The notes under the pieces: model-generated
What the model saw: the letters and a program-made list of their open reading frames with translations, nothing else
What the model was told of the DNA's origin: nothing
Databases searched by the model: none
DNA from: Candidatus Fermentibacteraceae bacterium
GTDB taxonomy: Bacteria > Fermentibacterota > Fermentibacteria > Fermentibacterales > JCC-6
NCBI GenBank assembly: GCA_027067855.1
Contig: JAMOUX010000026.1
Span: 142,473-206,472, forward strand
Length of the DNA stretch: 64,000 nt
Direction of reading: 5' to 3'
Translations under genes and position numbers: made by a program
In this document: positions 59,730 through 64,000 of the stretch, one piece after another
How positions within the stretch are numbered: position 1 is the stretch's first letter
Layout of the letters: every line of letters begins with the position of its first letter

Positions 59730-60440
59730 ATGCTGCTGAGGGTCATATCGGATGTTCATGCCAACTTGCCCGCTTTGGAAACTGTATTGGCGGATCCTCC
59801 GGGAGCCGCGGCCGACATGACCGTGTGCCTGGGCGACGTGGTGGGCTACGGGGGTGATCCCGCCGAATGCATCGAATTGGTCAGGGACAGATGCAAGATC
59901 GTGGTACGTGGTAACCACGATGCCGGTACCGCCGGCCGGATTCCGCTGGACAGGTTCAACTGGGAGGGTGGAATGGCCATCAGGTGGACCAGGAGCGTTC
60001 TCGGCAAGGCGGATATCAAGTGGCTGTCGATGCTTCCCTATTTTCAGGAACTGGAGGAGTTTTTCCTGTGTCACAGCCACCCTGCGAAACCCGAAAGTTG
60101 GACATATGTTCTCAGGCGGAACCAGGCCCTGGCCGCCATGGAGACCAGGGAGGGGCAGGTGTCCCTCATAGGTCACACTCATCTTCCGAAGGTTTGGATG
60201 GAGGATGGTGGTTCCAGCGGGATGAATTCCGGGAATTTATCCGATGTGAGGATAATCAACGTCGGAAGCGTGGGACAGCCCAGGGACAGGGATCCCAGGG
60301 CGGCATACCTCCTGGTGGACACGGAGAAGGGAACGTGGGAGCACAGGAGGGTGGAGTATCCCATAGACGATGCCGCGGCGAGAATAACGAAGGCTTCTCT
60401 ACCCGACGTGCTCCGGCAAAGACTTTACCGGGGTACCTGA
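59730..60440 (+). CDS. metallophosphoesterase (calcineurin-like)
   Basis: 236 residues. Metal motifs in order: SDVHANLPAL (D-x-H), GDVVGYGGDP, RGNHD, then FLCHSHP and GHTHLP. This matches the YfcE/MJ0936-like single-domain phosphodiesterases, whose substrates include cyclic nucleotides and phosphodiesters. NVGSVGQPRDRDPRAAYLL is a family hallmark. The start immediately follows the nusB stop, with AGGAGATGA upstream. Its 3' end overlaps the convergent glycosyltransferase gene by 16 bases. Confidence 0.93.
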   Translation: MLLRVISDVHANLPALETVLADPPGAAADMTVCLGDVVGYGGDPAECIELVRDRCKIVVRGNHDAGTAGRIPLDRFNWEGGMAIRWTRSVLGKADIKWLSMLPYFQELEEFFLCHSHPAKPESWTYVLRRNQALAAMETREGQVSLIGHTHLPKVWMEDGGSSGMNSGNLSDVRIINVGSVGQPRDRDPRAAYLLVDTEKGTWEHRRVEYPIDDAAARITKASLPDVLRQRLYRGT

Positions 60441-61546
60441 AACCTGCCTGAGGCGGTTTTCTCCATCGCTTCCAGCATCCTGGCGGTTGTGGAATCCCAA
60501 TCGAACGATCCGGCCCATTCGATTCCTTCTTCGCCCAGTTGGTGCCTCAGTGCCTGATGGTCCATGAGTAATCCCATCTTCCGTGCCAGTGCTTCCGGGT
60601 CCCCGTGGGGGACCAGGAAGCCGGTTCGTCCGTTCCGCACCGAATCTCTCAATCCGGGGCTGTCACTGGCGACTACCGGGCTGCCGCAGGCGTTGGCTTC
60701 GATTACCGTCAGTCCCCAACCTTCCTTTTCCGAAGGGAAAACCGCCGCCCAGGCTTTTCTGAGCATACGAAGCTTTTTCTCCCGGGAGACATATCCATGA
60801 AAGGTTACCGCTTCTCGCAGACCGAGTTTCTCCGTCAACTTTTCCAGTTCTTCCAGGTAATCACCCGTCCCGATAACGGCCAGTTCAGCGTCTTTTCCGG
60901 AGTCTCTCAGGAGTTTCACGGCTCTTATAGCGAACTGGACTCCCTTGTATTTTTTCAATCTGCCCAGGTAAAGAAAGGCACCCGGCTCCGGCTCCGGCGG
61001 GCCCGGTCCGTAAAATCCGGTGTCTATTCCGCAGGGAATTACGGTGATGTTTTCCGCCGGGATTCCTCTTGCCACCAAGTCCGCCATGGTTGAATCCGAT
61101 ATCGCTACGAAGGGACTGTCCGCATAGACCTTCGGGACGAATGATTCCATGATATTCACGTAGAGCGCCAGGGGGAAGGGTACTTCCCGGTAGGCCGTTG
61201 TCCCGAAGAGATGGGGAACCACCGTGAGCACCGGTACGGGTGACCAGGCGGGACTGTAGAAGGGGATTTTGCAAAGATCCTCCAACACCAGGTCGAAGTT
61301 TTCGGCGATATCCAGGGAAAGGGCGAAGCCCTTCACCGAGAAATTGAAGGTGTTCCTGCCCCCGTGACGGAGGATAAGCACTCCGTCCATAACTTCCCGG
61401 TTCGGCAGGCCGTGCACCCGGTGGGAGACCTGGGTCACCTGATGTCCCATCGAAGCCGCTCGTTGCAGAATCGCGTGGAGATGCACCTCGGCTCCGCCGG
61501 CCTCCGGGTTCTTGGGATCCCTCCAGTTCAGCGCGAGTATTCTCAC
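60425..61546 (-). CDS. GT4-family glycosyltransferase
   Basis: 373 residues from GTG 61546, where the fold begins (VRILALNWRDPKNPEAGGAEVHLHA); the in-frame region to 61798 lies inside the methyltransferase gene. GT-B motifs include VIPCGIDTGFY, FLYLGRLKKYKGVQFAI and FPSEKEGWGLTVIEANACGSPVV with E-x7-E. It overlaps the methyltransferase stop by 4 bases. Together they probably modify a surface glycan; donor and acceptor unknown. Confidence 0.92.
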   Translation of the reverse strand: MRILALNWRDPKNPEAGGAEVHLHAILQRAASMGHQVTQVSHRVHGLPNREVMDGVLILRHGGRNTFNFSVKGFALSLDIAENFDLVLEDLCKIPFYSPAWSPVPVLTVVPHLFGTTAYREVPFPLALYVNIMESFVPKVYADSPFVAISDSTMADLVARGIPAENITVIPCGIDTGFYGPGPPEPEPGAFLYLGRLKKYKGVQFAIRAVKLLRDSGKDAELAVIGTGDYLEELEKLTEKLGLREAVTFHGYVSREKKLRMLRKAWAAVFPSEKEGWGLTVIEANACGSPVVASDSPGLRDSVRNGRTGFLVPHGDPEALARKMGLLMDHQALRHQLGEEGIEWAGSFDWDSTTARMLEAMEKTASGRFQVPR

Positions 61547-62328
61547 CGGTTCTTTTCCGGTTTCCTTGCAAAAACGCCCAGCACGTAACCCAGGGCGGGA
61601 CCCATGGAGGATTTCTCGATGTGTTTCCTGATCGTTTCCCTGAGCCTGTGTATCGGTGGCACGAGCACCGGCCTCATTGGAAGATTGATCCCCGGTTTCG
61701 CGAGAATCTCGCGGAGAATTCTGTATGCAAGCGAAGGAGAGAAGAAGCGCCCGTATACTCCGAAAGGCTCGAGACCCGATCCGCGAAGAAGGGAACATAG
61801 GGCGGCCCGCGTAAACTGGGTTTCCCAGCCGGCGAACCAGGCTCCGGCCGCTATGAGCAGTTTTTTCATCACTGTGTAGATGTGGAAGGTCTGAGGAACG
61901 TCCGTCAGTACCACTCCGCCCGGCCTGACGACCCTGGAATTCTCGGCGAGGAAGGGGACGGGATCTCTGAAATGCTCCAGTACGCCTTGGTGAAATACCA
62001 GATCGAAAACATCGTCCCTGAAGGGTAGATTAAGTGCATCACCGCATACCAGCATCAGTTGTACTCCGGCCCTTTCCGCCGCCCGTTCCGCCAGGGCCAG
62101 GGCTTCCATGGAGTAGTCCAAGGCTACGGCCGAGGCACCGGATCGGGCCAGTGTCACGCTGTCCCGAGCGGTCGCGGCACCCACTTCCAGGCAGAGCATT
62201 CCCTTTATTTCCAGGCGTTTCCCGATTTCTTCCGTGATGCGTCCATCGTTGTCGTATATCTCGTCGATGTCGCGATCCCGGCGCCAGAAATCGTCCCAGT
62301 GTTTCTTTTCGGAGATCTTCACAGCCAT
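61543..62328 (-). CDS. SAM-dependent methyltransferase (class I)
   Basis: 261 residues. Rossmann motifs are CLEVGAATARDSVTLA (motif I), VALDYS (motif II), MLVCGDALNLPF and FDLVFHQGVLEHFRDP (motif III/IV), typical of UbiE/Methyltransf_11 enzymes. An arginine-rich helical C-terminus (IHRLRETIRKHIEKS) is present. It is paired with a glycosyltransferase, suggesting methylation of a sugar or lipid. Confidence 0.9.
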   Translation of the reverse strand: MAVKISEKKHWDDFWRRDRDIDEIYDNDGRITEEIGKRLEIKGMLCLEVGAATARDSVTLARSGASAVALDYSMEALALAERAAERAGVQLMLVCGDALNLPFRDDVFDLVFHQGVLEHFRDPVPFLAENSRVVRPGGVVLTDVPQTFHIYTVMKKLLIAAGAWFAGWETQFTRAALCSLLRGSGLEPFGVYGRFFSPSLAYRILREILAKPGINLPMRPVLVPPIHRLRETIRKHIEKSSMGPALGYVLGVFARKPEKNR

Positions 62329-62358
62329 ATCCTAACCTACTAAACGAGGAACGTGGAA

Positions 62359-63681
62359 CTAAGCCCCGGACTGTCTCATTTTCCCATCTTTCGCGGTATC
62401 GGCTGGCCGACGGGTATGGCTCAGGGCATGCCGGAAAAAATTCCGGTACCTGCGGAGCCTCCTGGGAACCGAGGCCCTGTCCCAGTCGGTAGGTCTGAAC
62501 GTTCCGGGATCGGGCACCACCAGGGATCCCACGTAGGAACCATCCTCGTAGACCTTTTCCAGCTCGTCCGCTATCGCATCGATATCCTTCTTCGTGACGA
62601 TCCCGTTCGACGTGGCCTTGTAAAACTGCACGGTCACCCTTATGGGGAAATTGGGATCCCTCTCTATCGCGAGGTGATCTATTTCGGTGAAGGGACCTTC
62701 GAGTTCACCGTGGCCTATCACCGCCGATTCCACGTCGGCGGAGCGGTCGCTTTCAATGGCTCTCGCCGCGGGCAGGCATTCCATTTTCACGCAAACGTTG
62801 TCGAAACCGGTGTCTACCGGGTTCTTCTGTTTCAGGGGCACCTGGATCAGCAATACCATGTTGAGGTTGTTTTTCTCCGAGATTTCCGCGGGATCCCCGC
62901 CCCGGGCGGCGTATTCCTCCCTGTAATCCGATATCCTGGTTCCGGTCAGGCTCGCCCTCTCGCCGTTGTCGTTGAAGAAGAGTCGCTGACCGTGGGTCCA
63001 GGTGCCCGGAACGGCGTCCCTGCTGTTGTCGATGACGGTCACGCTCGTTCCTTCCCTGGTGACGAGTATGGTCAGTACCGCCGGGTCCCCCCGGTAGGAC
63101 TGGTAATTGTACAGTACCGGATTGAAGGTGGCGATGCCGTCGGAAGGAATGGGCAGGAACACTGCTTGTGCGTTCACGAGGACCACACTGTCCCTTGGTG
63201 CCAGCAAGCCCGTTTCCGTTCCTTGCCAGGATGTCGGGTCGTGCAGGTAGAATCTCAGGTTATCCACGAAATCCGTCAGGGAAACGGGGCCGAGTTCCTC
63301 TCCCGACTCGTTGCCTACGAGCAGGAAGAAATCGTCGGGATCCATGTCCGCCGAGAGATCGTGGAAGTTCGGGTACCTTATAACCGGCATGCAGGTGAGA
63401 GCGGGATACTCGGCACCGTTTTCGTAACTGTGCACCTGTATGGTCATATCGGAGATATTGGGTCCCCAGCAGGAACCGTAATAGCGTCCGGTATCTTCCC
63501 AGGTGACGTTGATTACGTCAAGACCACGCTTCGCCGCCATGCGGATCACTTCGTCGTTCCAGGTCATTTCCGCAACTCTCTTGACCACGGTACCGTAATT
63601 CACGATTTCGGGCCTGCCCGGACAGTAGTTTCCTCCGTAGAACACCGAAACCATTATAACGGTCATCATCAATTTCATCAT
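62359..63681 (-). CDS. secreted protein of unknown function
   Basis: 440 residues from ATG 63681, chosen since GGAGG lies 7 bases upstream; the ATG at 63687 is too close. A short hydrophobic signal (MMKLMMTVIMVSVFYGG) is followed by a long soluble body rich in Asp, Thr, Val and Tyr with six or more Cys in the mature part, for example YYGSCWGPNISDM and CVKMECLPAARA. The C-terminal 40 residues are strongly basic (RRLRRYRNFFRHALSHTRR). No family recognised; it appears transcribed alone. Confidence 0.7.
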   Translation of the reverse strand: MMKLMMTVIMVSVFYGGNYCPGRPEIVNYGTVVKRVAEMTWNDEVIRMAAKRGLDVINVTWEDTGRYYGSCWGPNISDMTIQVHSYENGAEYPALTCMPVIRYPNFHDLSADMDPDDFFLLVGNESGEELGPVSLTDFVDNLRFYLHDPTSWQGTETGLLAPRDSVVLVNAQAVFLPIPSDGIATFNPVLYNYQSYRGDPAVLTILVTREGTSVTVIDNSRDAVPGTWTHGQRLFFNDNGERASLTGTRISDYREEYAARGGDPAEISEKNNLNMVLLIQVPLKQKNPVDTGFDNVCVKMECLPAARAIESDRSADVESAVIGHGELEGPFTEIDHLAIERDPNFPIRVTVQFYKATSNGIVTKKDIDAIADELEKVYEDGSYVGSLVVPDPGTFRPTDWDRASVPRRLRRYRNFFRHALSHTRRPADTAKDGKMRQSGA

Positions 63682-63837
63682 TTCCATACCTCCGTTGAAG
63701 TGATATTTCTCCTTTCAATGCTGTTACACGGTGAAGGGAGATTTATTCCGGGGAGCTTGGAAAAGGGCCGTGCCTCCGGCTCCAGGCGGTTCTGCGGCAC
63801 ATCTTTCCCGGTTGACTTGAGTTTCAGCATGTGGGTG

Positions 63838-63866
63838 TTGCGTAAACGAATGGAATGGTGTATTCT
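63838..63866 (+). promoter_or_regulatory. weak candidate promoter for the ABC ATPase gene
   Basis: TTGCGT (63838-63843) and TATTCT (63861-63866) are 17 bases apart, with 3/6 and 4/6 matches, about 40 bases before the start at 63907. TTGACT at 63812 is a better -35 but has no -10 at the right distance. Confidence 0.25.
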
Positions 63867-63906
63867 CCTCGCTGACGACAGGAATAAATCAACGATGGGA
63901 GTTTTG

Positions 63907-64000
63907 ATGGCCGATTCCACGGTGATAAGTGTCAAGGGACTCACCAGGAAGTTCGGCACCCTGACCGCAGTGGACCGCATTTCCTTCGAAGTTTTCCGCG
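63907..64000 (+). CDS. ABC transporter ATP-binding protein, N-terminal fragment
   Basis: Only the first 31 residues are in the window. ISVKGLTRKFGTLTAVDRIS is the usual beta-strand opening of an ABC ATPase, before the Walker A. ATG 63907 has GGGAG upstream (about 63897); TTG 63904 is an alternative start. Type and substrate cannot be judged. Confidence 0.85.
   Translation, partial: MADSTVISVKGLTRKFGTLTAVDRISFEVFR

Noticed and set aside
1-64000. CRISPR arrays, IS elements, prophage, tRNA or rRNA genes
   Set aside because: No spaced direct repeats, transposase or integrase motifs, tRNA T-loop/cloverleaf patterns or rRNA-like stretches were found on reading both strands.

Overview
The window is about 57% G+C bacterial chromosome with dense, overlapping genes, frequent TTG and GTG starts, and heavy use of AGG (Arg) and ATA (Ile) codons. 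Marker genes (dnaK-grpE-dnaJ, uvrA, metK, holB, nusB, ribDE-BA-H) are bacterial. Signal peptides, lipoproteins, outer-membrane-barrel-like proteins and a SurA-like lipoprotein point to a diderm. Archaeal-type ValRS and AspRS, a T9SS/FlgD-like C-terminal domain and a fermentative gene set suggest an uncultured FCB-group anaerobe. Candidatus Fermentibacteria or a relative is my best guess, an inference made without any database search. No tRNA, rRNA, CRISPR array, prophage or insertion sequence was seen.

Left region (1-10030) is a tungsten/molybdenum pterin island. A plus-strand operon encodes an unusual aldehyde:ferredoxin oxidoreductase (AOR). Its N-terminal domain is a separate gene, followed by NuoE-like and NuoF-like subunits. 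The rest of AOR is fused behind a NuoG/HydA-like iron-sulfur module, and a small MoaD/ThiS-like sulfur carrier comes last. The layout copies the electron-bifurcating hydrogenase HydCBA with the hydrogenase module replaced by AOR. A divergent ThiF/MoeB-like gene runs off the left end. A facing minus-strand operon makes the pterin cofactor (MobB-ModE fusion, MoeA, MoaA, MoaC, MOSC-MoaB fusion) and is preceded by a ModE-box-like inverted repeat.

Region 10031-18890 is cell-envelope related. It holds two secreted proteins sharing a W-x-x-I-K C-terminal tail, one of them a lamin-tail protein, and a secreted ComEC-like metallo-beta-lactamase. It also holds three barrel-like proteins, one with a ComEA-like helix-hairpin-helix tail, a dCMP deaminase (ComEB family) and a RecJ-like DHH exonuclease. 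Together these may form a DNA-uptake or DNA-processing locus.

Region 18890-32340 carries a DUF5343-like protein, archaeal-type valS, a large regulator with a degenerate GGDEF domain, uvrA, and the dnaK-grpE-dnaJ chaperone operon with a hairpin-bearing leader.

Region 32340-43123 starts with a TPR protein. A clear SAM-II riboswitch with a terminator follows, upstream of metK. A long plus-strand gene string continues with an EnvC-like protein, holB, a PSP1 protein, metG, a glycosyltransferase, a deacetylase-like protein and two membrane metalloproteases.

Region 43342-64000 combines fermentation and housekeeping. It has a SurA-like lipoprotein, the methylmalonyl-CoA mutase large subunit and butyrate kinase in one operon, and an archaeal-type aspS. 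Lysine 6-aminotransferase is paired with a class II aldolase. A ten-gene plus-strand run follows: ptb, rpiB, wecB, a transglutaminase lipoprotein, the riboflavin pathway, nusB and a phosphoesterase. The window ends with a glycosyltransferase/methyltransferase pair, a secreted unknown and the start of an ABC transporter ATPase. Ptb/Buk, the mutase and the AOR complex fit an organism fermenting amino acids or aldehydes through acyl-CoA and acyl-phosphate intermediates.
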